64,000 bases of DNA, taken from the NCBI RefSeq assembly GCF_012933385.1, contig NZ_JABBPN010000020.1, forward strand, positions 19,902 to 83,901, read 5' to 3'. Under the pieces are notes generated by a model that did no database searches, was not told the origin of the DNA, and saw only the letters and a list, made by a program, of their open reading frames with translations. The DNA comes from Paenibacillus lemnae (GTDB taxonomy: Bacteria > Bacillota > Bacilli > Paenibacillales > Paenibacillaceae). Made by a program: the position numbers and the translations under genes. Positions 58,008 through 64,000 of this stretch are shown here, piece by piece. Every line of letters starts with the position of its first letter. The first letter of the stretch is position 1.

Positions 58008-58307
58008 TCAAACGCTCAGTGATTCAAAAACCTCAATTTTTCCGCCATATTGAAGCTCCGGCCAGTTCTTCGTCAGTGTGAGAGCCGCTTCCATGGAGTC
58101 AGCCTCGATAATGGAAATCCCGAATACATCACCAGAGTTGTCGGTCACCCCTTCCGAAGTTACAGTGTGCCGTCCATAACCTGCGAATCCCTGTGTCTCA
58201 TAACCCTGTGATTTCAGATCACCGATCCATTTCCATAAATGCTCGACATTCTCCTGGGTTTTCTCCGGAGGCACGTCCCCTCCACGATAAATGAACATGA
58301 ATTTCAT
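58008..58307 (-). CDS. YciI/DGPF-family small protein
   Basis: This 99-residue protein has an alpha-beta dimeric fold of the YCII/DGPF group, starting MKFMFIYRGGDVPPEKTQ with a typical first strand, then WKWIGDLKSQG, FGISIIEADSMEAALTLTKNWP and ending GKIEVFESLSV. The start is preceded by AGAGGAG. It is divergent from an HxlR regulator, sharing a 95-base promoter region with an inverted repeat at the HxlR -35. The pair is a common arrangement in which HxlR controls YciI expression. The protein's chemistry is unknown; possible roles are enzyme or stress-related binding. Confidence 0.87.
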   Translation of the reverse strand: MKFMFIYRGGDVPPEKTQENVEHLWKWIGDLKSQGYETQGFAGYGRHTVTSEGVTDNSGDVFGISIIEADSMEAALTLTKNWPELQYGGKIEVFESLSV

Positions 58308-58338
58308 CAGCTGATTCTCCTCTCTTCAATTCCAATTT

Positions 58339-58370
58339 CAGTTGCATTTCGCAACTGACTGCAGTATAAT
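58339..58370 (+). promoter_or_regulatory. HxlR-gene promoter with overlapping inverted repeat
   Basis: TTGCAT (58342-58347), 17 bases, TATAAT (58365-58370). The perfect inverted repeat CAGTTGC-ATTTC-GCAACTG (58339-58357) covers the -35 box, as expected of an autorepressor site. Confidence 0.75.
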
Positions 58371-58402
58371 TTAACCAAATTTAATAGTCAAGGGGATTTG
58401 TT

Positions 58403-58855
58403 ATGACTGAAATTTCGAAAGTACTTCGCTCCGATTGTCCCATCAATTATTCCCTTCAAGTGTTTGGCGACTCGTGGTCGCTGCTGATTATCCGGGATAT
58501 TCTGTTTGCAGGCAAAAAAACATTCGGTGAATTTCTCGCATCAGATGAAGGAATCGCGCGCAATATCCTGACCAGCAGGCTTGCTCATTTGACCGAAAAT
58601 GGAGTTATTGTGAAAGGACCTCATCCAACGGATATGCGAAAAGATCTGTACTCGTTATCGGAGAAGGGATTGGAGCTCATTCCCATCTTGCTTGAACTGT
58701 CTGCTTGGGGTGCAAGAAATGAACCAAAGACTGCGGCTAACTATGCGTGGGTTCGTGATATGCAAATGGATCAAGAAGCCTTGATCGCTCATATCCGTCA
58801 AAGCGTGACCGAGGGCAACTCTATTTTTGGGGAATCGAACGAAGATCGAATTTAG
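58403..58855 (+). CDS. HxlR-family winged-helix transcriptional regulator
   Basis: This 150-residue regulator shows the HxlR winged helix: INYSLQVFGDSWSLLIIRDI, FGEFLASDEGIARNILTSRL (recognition helix) and MRKDLYSLSEKGLELIPIL (wing), plus a longer C-terminal helical extension (VRDMQMDQEALIAHIRQSV). The ATG follows AAGGGGA. The usual N-terminal Cys of redox-sensing HxlR members is present at DCP (Cys12), so it may respond to electrophiles, an inference from the family. It is divergent from the YciI-like gene and its own promoter carries a palindromic site. Confidence 0.9.
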   Translation: MTEISKVLRSDCPINYSLQVFGDSWSLLIIRDILFAGKKTFGEFLASDEGIARNILTSRLAHLTENGVIVKGPHPTDMRKDLYSLSEKGLELIPILLELSAWGARNEPKTAANYAWVRDMQMDQEALIAHIRQSVTEGNSIFGESNEDRI

Positions 58856-58950
58856 CCTTAGTTATAGTTTGAGGACTAGGAAAAAAGCCAAGTGTTTTTG
58901 CAGATCCAGCGGATCCAGCTAGTGTTAAAGGAGGGTCGTCTCTACTAAAT

Positions 58951-59484
58951 ATGAATAAATCTAAAGTCACAATTATTGGGATATCAATTGTCTCTATATT
59001 TATTTTATTGTTTTTTATTAATGATAAGTATATTCAAGAGTACAAGTATGCCAGCTCATATTTTTTAAATCAATCCATGAATTCAATGAATGATGCTGCG
59101 TTAAATATCATCAACCACGTCGATGGTTCTCACGAATTCACCGTAAGAGAATTACTGGATATTTATGAAGAAGAAGCTAAGTTAATTGAGACTTATGCTG
59201 ATATCTCCTACTCATTAAAATTGGAAGAGAATTCAAAGATTCTTAACCCTTCAAAATTGTATATGCTGGTTCCACTTAACAATACTGAGTGGTGGAGTAA
59301 AAAGGAAGACAAAGAACTGGTTGTTCTAAATGAGACGGAGTACAATTCAATCAACAATCTACTAAATTTAAGTAAGATCGTTAGTATCACATTTAAGGAT
59401 CTGGATATCACATATGTTGAAGAAACGACGCCATCCATAGCGACAAAATTATTATCAGCTATTACAAAGGAATATCCGTACTAA
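58951..59484 (+). CDS. Single-helix membrane-anchored protein, unknown
   Basis: This 177-residue protein has one N-terminal helix (VTIIGISIVSIFILLFFI) and a soluble, charged remainder, likely outside (DGSHEFTVRELLDIYEEEAKL, NTEWWSKKEDKELVVLNETEYNSINNLLNLSKI). An AAAGGAGGG lies about 15 bases before the ATG, a little far. The sequence is clearly lower in GC than the core genes. No family is recognised. Between the HxlR gene and this one, 9-base repeats (AGATCCAGC and GGATCCAGC) occur side by side. It may be part of the acquired segment that ends at ssrA. Confidence 0.6.
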   Translation: MNKSKVTIIGISIVSIFILLFFINDKYIQEYKYASSYFLNQSMNSMNDAALNIINHVDGSHEFTVRELLDIYEEEAKLIETYADISYSLKLEENSKILNPSKLYMLVPLNNTEWWSKKEDKELVVLNETEYNSINNLLNLSKIVSITFKDLDITYVEETTPSIATKLLSAITKEYPY

Positions 59485-59514
59485 CATCGGTCATCCCACA
59501 TTGTAGTCCCAGTA

Positions 59515-60456
59515 TCATTTATAACAAGCTGACGCATCATCGTTTAATATACATTTGATTACATGAAGCGGTGTCAGCGTGTTGCCTTTTGTATCACTTG
59601 TAATAGTGACGATCATGTCTCTCGACGGCATCACACAAATATATTGTCCGCCCATACCCATGGCAAAATAAAATTTTTCATCCTTAGAAGCAGCCGAAGA
59701 CCACCAATGACGGCCATAGTGACCAAAATACTCATACGTTAGAAAGGCAGGCTTCGTTGTTAATTCAACCCATTCGCCTCGAATTAACTGCTTTCCCGCC
59801 CACCTGCCATTATTCAGAAACAATTGACCCATTTTATGCATGTCATGGATGGTAAGATGAATCCCAAAGCCGCCTATATGAATCCCCTGCGGGTCCTTAT
59901 GCCAAATATAATCACGAAATTTTAGCTTTGAAAATAAGTGGTCATTAGCAAACTCCTGAGCACTTGTTCCTGTTGTTTTTTGGAGTATCGCCATTAATAA
60001 ATGGCTGCAGCCCGAGTTATAATTCATTTGCTCGCCCGGGGCATGTGTTAATGGTCTTTCCAAAACATAATTGACCCAATTAGAGCTGTGAATCATTTGC
60101 GGCCAACCACCCCATTCTCCCATCTCTGGCCAATTAAAACCTGCACTCATCGTTAGCAGATGATCAATGGTAATCGTACTCTTTCTACGATCAGAATCGT
60201 TCGCCAGTGTTGGAAAATATTCAACAATCGGGGTTGAGAGATTTGAAATAAACCCCTTATCACAGGCAATGCCAATTAATGAAGAAGCTATGCTTTTGGT
60301 ACAAGAATTGATTTTATGTAAATTGCTATGCTGCTTTTTATTTTTATAGTATTCAAAAATAATGTGACTGCCTCTGCTGATTAAGCAGCTGTGTATTTTT
60401 TCTTTTTTAAATACATCTGCTAAGTTTTGATTCTTGTCATTCCACAATATTTCCAA
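59515..60456 (-). CDS. Serine hydrolase of the beta-lactamase/class C family, TTG start
   Basis: This 313-residue cytoplasmic-looking serine hydrolase has the SxxK nucleophile motif in SCTKSIASSL (about residue 51-54), a Tyr motif in QMNYNSGCSHL and HYGRHWWSSA toward the end in place of the KTG triad. TTG at 60456 is the start, 7 bases after GGAGG; no ATG fits. There is no signal peptide. The family comprises esterases, D-aminopeptidases and penicillin-binding-like hydrolases. A true beta-lactamase activity is unlikely, given the lack of export. The gene lies just downstream of a 5'-nucleotidase pseudogene. Confidence 0.87.
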   Translation of the reverse strand: MEILWNDKNQNLADVFKKEKIHSCLISRGSHIIFEYYKNKKQHSNLHKINSCTKSIASSLIGIACDKGFISNLSTPIVEYFPTLANDSDRRKSTITIDHLLTMSAGFNWPEMGEWGGWPQMIHSSNWVNYVLERPLTHAPGEQMNYNSGCSHLLMAILQKTTGTSAQEFANDHLFSKLKFRDYIWHKDPQGIHIGGFGIHLTIHDMHKMGQLFLNNGRWAGKQLIRGEWVELTTKPAFLTYEYFGHYGRHWWSSAASKDEKFYFAMGMGGQYICVMPSRDMIVTITSDTKGNTLTPLHVIKCILNDDASACYK

Positions 60457-60479
60457 GTAAGATCCTCCATCCCTCGAGT

Positions 60480-61083
60480 TTATGAATTGGTTACCTTAGG
60501 AGATGGCGATACGGCTTGATTCATATTTGTGACCCCGAATGGTACGTGAGCTGAAGGAGAGACACTGGATACACCTTCAATGTGACTTACCTGGTCATCA
60601 AAGAATATATGGGGGCGAAGAACCTTCAACACCCTCCCTTTATCGATCCCTCCTGAGAAAAATGCCTCATCAACTCTGATCCCCAGCATAATTAGAGTTG
60701 TAACTACACGTTCATGAGCAGGTGTATTCCTTGCCGTGGCAATAGACAAATGAATTACCGCCTGCAACAAATGCTGCCCGCGAAATTGAAAGCCCATAAT
60801 GTTCGATCGACTTGAACACGCGAAGGCCCGTATCCGGATCGTTCCTAGACATTAAGACAACCTCAACCGGCTGATCACTGGGATCGTGTCCGTTAATCAT
60901 CAGTAAACGCTTAATCAACGGAAAGGCAACGCCAGGTTCAAGAACTAACGCCTCGTTTTCTCGTTGGTACTTTCGATACTCTTCTTCGCTTTTTTCTTTA
61001 AAGACTTTATCCGATTCCTCAAGATTAAACAGGGCACTAGAAGCAACTGCAACAACAAACTTTTCTTCAATTGGATATGGCAT
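60480..61083 (-). pseudogene. Cytosolic 5'-nucleotidase (NT5C1-like), internally deleted and frameshifted
   Basis: The left fragment, from ATG 61083 (GGAGGAAATC upstream), encodes the N-terminus of the PF06189 family: VVAVASSALFNLEESDKVF, KYQRENEALVLEPGVAFPLIKRL, EVVLMSRNDPDTGLRVF and SIEHYGLSISRAAFVAGG. The right fragment lies in another frame: IATARNTPAHERVVTTLIMLG, VDEAFFSGGIDKGRVL, HIFFDDQ and SAHVPFG, the family C-terminus. The middle, about 90-100 residues that in the family include a repeat of the core, is absent, so the junction combines a deletion with a shift. The enzyme cannot be functional. Downstream it meets the serine hydrolase gene. Confidence 0.8.
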
Positions 61084-61107
61084 GATTTCCTCCATGTTGG
61101 TGTTCAT

Positions 61108-61434
61108 TATAAATCACTCATCAGCTTGAACTTAGCTAGAAATAGCTGCTTGTTGGTTATGTCCGCCTATTTTATCTCTGCTTGCTCTGATATAATTTTA
61201 GTTAATGTATTATTAGGATCTTGATGGTAGGGTCGGTTTAAACGGATGACAGTTCTGAGGTGTTTTCAGCAGGGTGAGGGTTATTTGAGGTGTTTCATAA
61301 TCCACTAAAAATCGGCATACACAGAGACACGGTCTCTTAATTTAAGGATACTTATTGAAGGGGATAATACCTTTAGTATGTATGGAGGCGACAGGAATCG
61401 AACTGGGTATAGTCACGGTTTTAATGTCACGCTT
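61108..61434. other. Non-coding interval with the ssrA-like scar
   Basis: No credible coding sequence is found here. The only recognised structure is the degenerate copy of the tmRNA 3' end at 61383-61430. The rest is AT-rich with no clear promoter. Confidence 0.6.
61383..61430 (-). repeat. Degenerate duplicate of the ssrA 3' end (possible att scar)
   Basis: On the plus strand, TGGAGGCGACAGGAATCGAAC matches 62213-62233 (3 mismatches in 21), and GGGTATAGTCACGGTTTTAATGTCAC matches 62269-62294 (3 mismatches in 26). About 34 bases of the tmRNA between these blocks are missing. Same orientation as ssrA, 0.83 kb away. Confidence 0.75.
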
Positions 61435-61933
61435 TCATTCGTACTTAACGAGAACAGGCTTACACCAAGCAGGTATCGAGTCGATGCGATAGATCAATTT
61501 ATCCTGCGTGATTTCCGCAATAATTAGAGGTTTGTATGTATTATCAATTATGATAACTTGGTCTGCGATGGCTAAAGCAGGTTTAAGGTTCTGCAATGAA
61601 TGACCATATCGATAACGAATGTCTTCTTCAGCAATCCAATGTCCCCCTTGCTGAACACGGGATGCTACACGGTCTATATGCATTTGGACATCTTGAAGGC
61701 CGATATAATACACAATAATTTTGTAACGGTTTTCTTTAGCAATTTGCATATGTTTCAGTACAAATGCCAGCAGAAAGGTCAGCACTACGCGGATACTCTG
61801 GCTTTAACTCCCTTGCAATCTGATCAGGATCAACCAGTTCACCAAGCCACTCTCTCATTTGCATGCTGAGTGTACTCTTTCCTGCTCCGTTAGTTCCAGC
61901 AAACACAGTCATAACTGATTCGCTTTCACTCAT
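61435..61933 (-). pseudogene. Zeta-toxin-like ATPase, internally deleted and frameshifted
   Basis: The start is the ATG at 61933 (MSESESV), overlapping the antitoxin stop. The first frame gives MTVFAGTNGAGKST (Walker A), WLGELVDPDQIAREL and the PEYPRSADLSAG segment, then runs out of frame. The second frame resumes with LKHMQIAKENRYKIIVYYIGLQDVQMHIDRVASRVQQGG, ending at 61435. In intact zeta-like proteins (about 190-200 residues) the two parts are joined by about 30-35 residues including a SIETTLSG-type motif, missing here. The toxin is therefore likely inactive. The antitoxin before it is intact. Confidence 0.75.
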
Positions 61934-62123
61934 GGTACTCAAATTCCTGCCGCTTTCCTGAAGCATCAAAAATAATTTCAAATTTATTTCCTTCGGCATC
62001 TTCACGAACGCGTTTGTTATTTTTTATATAGTAAATAGAAGCTCCCGATTCTTTTGCTTGCTTCAGTGCATGTTGGTTCGCTTTTTTTAAAATTTCTTGG
62101 AGCTGTTCTCGATTATTCAACAT
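61926..62123 (-). CDS. Small antitoxin-like protein of the zeta-type pair
   Basis: This 65-residue protein starts at the ATG 62123, 7 bases after GGAGG, and overlaps the zeta-like gene by 8 bases. It has a helix-rich start (MLNNREQLQEILKKANQHAL) and a beta-type end (IYYIKNNKRVREDAEGNKFEIIF). Small proteins of this kind commonly stand directly before zeta-like toxins. The role as antitoxin is inferred from position and from this pattern only. A possible -10 (TATAAT) with no good -35 lies in the tmRNA terminator region upstream. Its toxin partner is broken. Confidence 0.65.
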   Translation of the reverse strand: MLNNREQLQEILKKANQHALKQAKESGASIYYIKNNKRVREDAEGNKFEIIFDASGKRQEFEYHE

Positions 62124-62162
62124 TTTGAGTCCTCCAATCCAAATTTATGATTATTATATCAC

Positions 62163-62202
62163 AAACAAAAAACCACCAACCAGAACGGGTTGGTGGTTTT
62201 TA
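62163..62202 (-). terminator. Terminator of ssrA
   Basis: ACCACCAACC (62172-62181) pairs with GGTTGGTGGT (62188-62197), with a 6-base loop and a T-run on the minus strand, ten bases after the tmRNA 3' end. Confidence 0.9.
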
Positions 62203-62212
62203 TGAACTTTAA

Positions 62213-62574
62213 TGGAGGCGAGGGGAGTCGAACCCCTGTCCGAAGATAACGACAACACAAGCTTCTACGGGTGTAGTCACGGATTTGATGTCACCCGAGT
62301 ATCGCCCCGTAACCGGCTATACGTTGGGTCAGCCTGATTGTCTTCTTCAGCTAGCCCCAGGCGGAGACTAGACAGCGTATCCCACTAAAGTTGAGCCCTC
62401 ATCCCGGTACATGGGCGATACAGAGCGAGAGCACGCTCACAGGTTATTAAGCTGCGAAAGCGTAGTTGTTTTGTTGTTTGCCGTTTAATAGGCTTTAGCG
62501 TTGATGAAGTGGACGCGTCCCCACTACCCGCTACTCATGCCCGAACTATCCCCGTCGAATCCAAGAACGCCCCC
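62213..62574 (-). ncRNA. ssrA: tmRNA (transfer-messenger RNA)
   Basis: This 362-base RNA rescues stalled ribosomes. The 5' GGGGGCG (62574-62568) pairs with CGCCTCC just before the discriminator A at 62213, forming the acceptor stem; CCA is not encoded. The T-arm has GGTTCGACTCC. The mRNA part encodes the tag (A)GKQQNNYAFAA (62479-62510 region), ending in two stop codons, a typical Paenibacillus-type tag ending in the degron AFAA. smpB lies upstream (300 bases). Its 3' end is a classical integration site, and a degenerate duplicate of it lies 0.8 kb downstream. Confidence 0.97.
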
Positions 62575-62880
62575 TTAATATGGTGAGAACTGCGCAATTT
62601 AAGCGAAGTTTCACACAAAAAGGGATTGCAGGATTAGAGCTGAAGATGATCAAGCCAAGCAGACTGATCAATCTATTATGTCATTCTTTCCCTCCAAAGA
62701 AAGAATGACGAAGCACAAAGCTTGTTTTCAATGATCTTATTGCTCGTCTTACATCAAATAGTATATCACATTATCTATCAAAATGATATACATTTCGCAG
62801 GCAACACAGCTAAATGCTGCCACTGCCGGTGGTTATGTTTACACTCTATGATCATGTCTGAAACAAGATGACCACAAATC
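62575..62880. other. Non-coding region between ssrA and smpB
   Basis: It must hold the ssrA promoter, but no convincing pair of boxes was found. A perfect 11-bp hairpin without a T-run is at 62680-62709. Two TGATCA palindromes lie 12 bases apart near 62650-62672. No gene is seen. Confidence 0.6.
62680..62709. repeat. Perfect 11-bp inverted repeat between smpB and ssrA
   Basis: GTCATTCTTTC (62680-62690) and GAAAGAATGAC (62699-62709) flank the 8-base loop CCTCCAAA. No T-run follows on either strand, so it is not a standard terminator. It could be a processing site in the joint transcript, or a binding site. Confidence 0.55.
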
Positions 62881-63360
62881 TTACCGCGCCACCTTCTGCT
62901 TCTCCCGCAGTGCACGCTGGATATCACGCTGGGCATCCCGCTTGGCGGCCGTCTCACGCTTGTCATACTGCTTCTTACCTCTGCCAAGACCTAGCAGCAG
63001 CTTAGCATAGCCGTTGCGGACATATATCTTCAGCGGCACAATTGAATACCCTTCCTGCTTGGATAAGCCGAGCAGCTTGTTAATCTGGGATTTGTGCAGC
63101 AGCAGCTTCCGTGTGCGTGTCGGGTCGAGCGGGTTGTTCCGGTTCCCCTGCTCAAACGGGCTAATGTGCATGTTGTGAACATGAATCTCGCCATTACGAA
63201 TCGTAGCAAAAGCATCCCCGATATTCGCGCGTCCGTTACGAAGTGACTTGATCTCCGTACCGGTCAGCACCATGCCGGCTTCATATGTGTCTTCAATGAA
63301 GTAATCATGGGAAGCTTTTTTGTTCTGGGCCAGAACCTTCCCGTCACTTTTCTTACCCAT
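62881..63360 (-). CDS. smpB: SsrA-binding protein SmpB
   Basis: This 159-residue RNA-binding protein carries tmRNA into stalled ribosomes. The ATG at 63360 follows AAGGAGTGA. Recognised elements: KKASHDYFIEDTYEAGMVLTGTEIKSLR (beta barrel start), GRANIGDAFA, HVHNMHISPFEQGN, RTRKLLLHKSQI and the C-terminal basic tail GRGKKQYDKRETAAKRDAQRDI, which enters the mRNA channel. Complete and normal length. It is placed between rnr and ssrA, the usual Firmicute order. Expression is likely from the upstream rnr operon. Confidence 0.97.
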   Translation of the reverse strand: MGKKSDGKVLAQNKKASHDYFIEDTYEAGMVLTGTEIKSLRNGRANIGDAFATIRNGEIHVHNMHISPFEQGNRNNPLDPTRTRKLLLHKSQINKLLGLSKQEGYSIVPLKIYVRNGYAKLLLGLGRGKKQYDKRETAAKRDAQRDIQRALREKQKVAR

Positions 63361-63372
63361 GTTGATCACTCC

Positions 63373-63612
63373 TTAGCTCCAAAATATATCACCATCATGA
63401 TGTAAAAAAGACTTCCAGTAAACGCAGCACCGAAGCGGTTTACCAGAAGTCCATTGTATCAACTGAAACCGCCAAAAGCAAGGCGGATCAAGCACTTCAA
63501 GCAGGTCAGCTGGCAAGATGGTTAAGGCCTCATCAGACATCTCTTGCAACGGATTCAAGGCTTCCGTAATTATATCACCCTGCTCCACTGAATCTGAAAC
63601 GATATCTCTCAC
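63373..63612 (-). CDS. Possible small protein between rnr and smpB
   Basis: A 79-codon frame runs from GTG at 63612 to a stop 12 bases before the smpB start. It is acidic at first (VSDSVEQGDIITEALNPLQEMSDEAL) and Trp/Cys-rich at the end (CFWRFQLIQWTSGKPLRCC). No clear ribosome site is seen. The frame fills most of the 250-base gap in the operon. I do not recognise it, and it could be a chance frame. Support is position only. Confidence 0.3.
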   Translation of the reverse strand: MRDIVSDSVEQGDIITEALNPLQEMSDEALTILPADLLEVLDPPCFWRFQLIQWTSGKPLRCCVYWKSFLHHDGDIFWS

Positions 63613-63627
63613 CAGCGTACAAAAAGC

Positions 63628-64000
63628 CTACTTCTTTTTCTTCCGGACAAAAGCCGCCGTGCCGCTGCCGCCCTTCTTCCGCTTGCGTCCGCCGCCGCCA
63701 TTACCCGGGCCGGGAGCTGCGCCCTCACCGATAAAGACTCCGCTTCCGGACGTCTTCTTGCGCCGGCCGCCACCGCCGCCCTGACCGCCTTTGCCGTCAG
63801 ACTTGCCGCCGCCATACCCGCGGCCGCCGTTGCGGTCAAAACCGGTCGAGCTCGCGCCCTGCGAGCTGTAGCCGCCTTTGCCGCTGCCAAAGGCAAAGCT
63901 GCGCGGCTGCTCACCGCCGCTGCCGCCGCCCAGGCTCACGCCGCCAGGCGCAGCCGCTGGCCCGCCAGCGCCTTCGCTGCGCGAACCGCGCCGCGCCGCG
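63628..64000 (-). CDS. rnr: Ribonuclease R, C-terminal part (partial)
   Basis: The last 124 codons of a gene that enters from the right edge are visible. They are strongly Gly/Ser/Arg/Lys-rich, with RSFAFGSGKGGYSSQGASS, KSDGKGGQGGGGGRRKKT and GGGRKRKKGGSG, ending in AAFVRKKKK. Firmicute RNase R proteins end in a basic tail after the S1 domain. The position just before smpB and ssrA is where rnr is expected, so the identity is by location and tail type. The catalytic RNB domain is outside the window. The Gly-rich tail is longer than in B. subtilis RNase R, as seen in Paenibacillus. Confidence 0.75.
   Translation of the reverse strand, partial: AARRGSRSEGAGGPAAAPGGVSLGGGSGGEQPRSFAFGSGKGGYSSQGASSTGFDRNGGRGYGGGKSDGKGGQGGGGGRRKKTSGSGVFIGEGAAPGPGNGGGGRKRKKGGSGTAAFVRKKKK

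Noticed and set aside
58902..58919. Side-by-side 9-base repeat AGATCCAGC / GGATCCAGC
   Set aside because: Only two copies with one mismatch and no surrounding array. Too short to call a repeat element or CRISPR.
62650..62672. Two TGATCA palindromes 12 bases apart before ssrA
   Set aside because: Six-base palindromes are expected by chance, and no promoter or known operator is linked to them.
63609..63914. Ala/Arg-rich frame opposite or shifted to the RNase R tail
   Set aside because: It is a shifted reading of the Gly-rich coding sequence. The frame ending AAFVRKKKK is the real one.

Overview
The window looks like a chromosomal segment of a Paenibacillus-type Firmicute. Reasons: GC content is close to 50%. 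Shine-Dalgarno sequences are strong, and TTG and GTG starts are frequent. There are three sugar ABC operons of the LplA/LplB/YtcP type, each with its own large AraC-type or YesM/YesN regulator. An S-layer-homology (SLH) anchored enzyme is present, and the right edge has the order rnr - smpB - ssrA. The species assignment is inferred from gene families, not from a search.

Layout, left to right. 1-2.7 kb: a nucleoside (BMP-type) importer, with the ATPase cut by the left edge and the lipoprotein complete. 2.8-5.5 kb: a Ca2+ P-type ATPase. 5.6-11 kb: a glucan-degrading set (GH30, GH3, SGNH esterase) with a structured 370-base non-coding region containing a 20-bp operator-like palindrome. 11.1-14.6 kb: a DUF1540 peptide and the CotH kinase / DUF4956 / VTC-domain trio. 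15-19.6 kb: the envelope-stress operon pspA-ydjG-ydjH-ydjI and two membrane proteins.

19.8-36 kb: two carbohydrate uptake systems. One has a membrane AraC regulator on the plus strand. The other has YesM/YesN on the minus strand and carries a frameshifted permease. Between them lie an SLH-anchored 5'-nucleotidase and a DUF421 protein. 36-40 kb: an amidinotransferase-fold enzyme, an unrecognised protein with TIR/deoxyribosyltransferase-like features, a 58-residue peptide and a copper-amine-oxidase-N-like surface protein. 40-43.4 kb: a siderophore-type ABC importer with a thioredoxin-fold ferredoxin. 43.4-45.7 kb: a cation/Ca2+ exchanger, ydjO and a cold-shock gene behind an apparent transcription attenuator, and a fasciclin protein. 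45.8-48.8 kb: an AraC regulator divergent from an isomerase/oxidoreductase pair. 48.8-49.5 kb: a PadR/DUF1048 pair. 49.9-55.7 kb: a third sugar ABC operon with its AraC regulator.

55.8-62.2 kb is accessory DNA. It is more AT-rich and contains an antitoxin with a truncated Doc toxin, small membrane proteins, a 5'-nucleotidase pseudogene, a zeta-toxin-like gene broken by an internal deletion, and a degenerate second copy of the ssrA 3' end. The last suggests an old integration at the tmRNA gene. The window closes with ssrA, smpB and the C-terminus of RNase R.

The most noteworthy signals are the promoter-terminator arrangement in the cold-shock leader, the ssrA scar bracketing a toxin-antitoxin remnant, the three-way-junction fold upstream of the GH3 gene, and the uncharacterised TIR/deoxyribosyltransferase-like protein. 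No tRNA, rRNA, CRISPR array or insertion sequence was seen.
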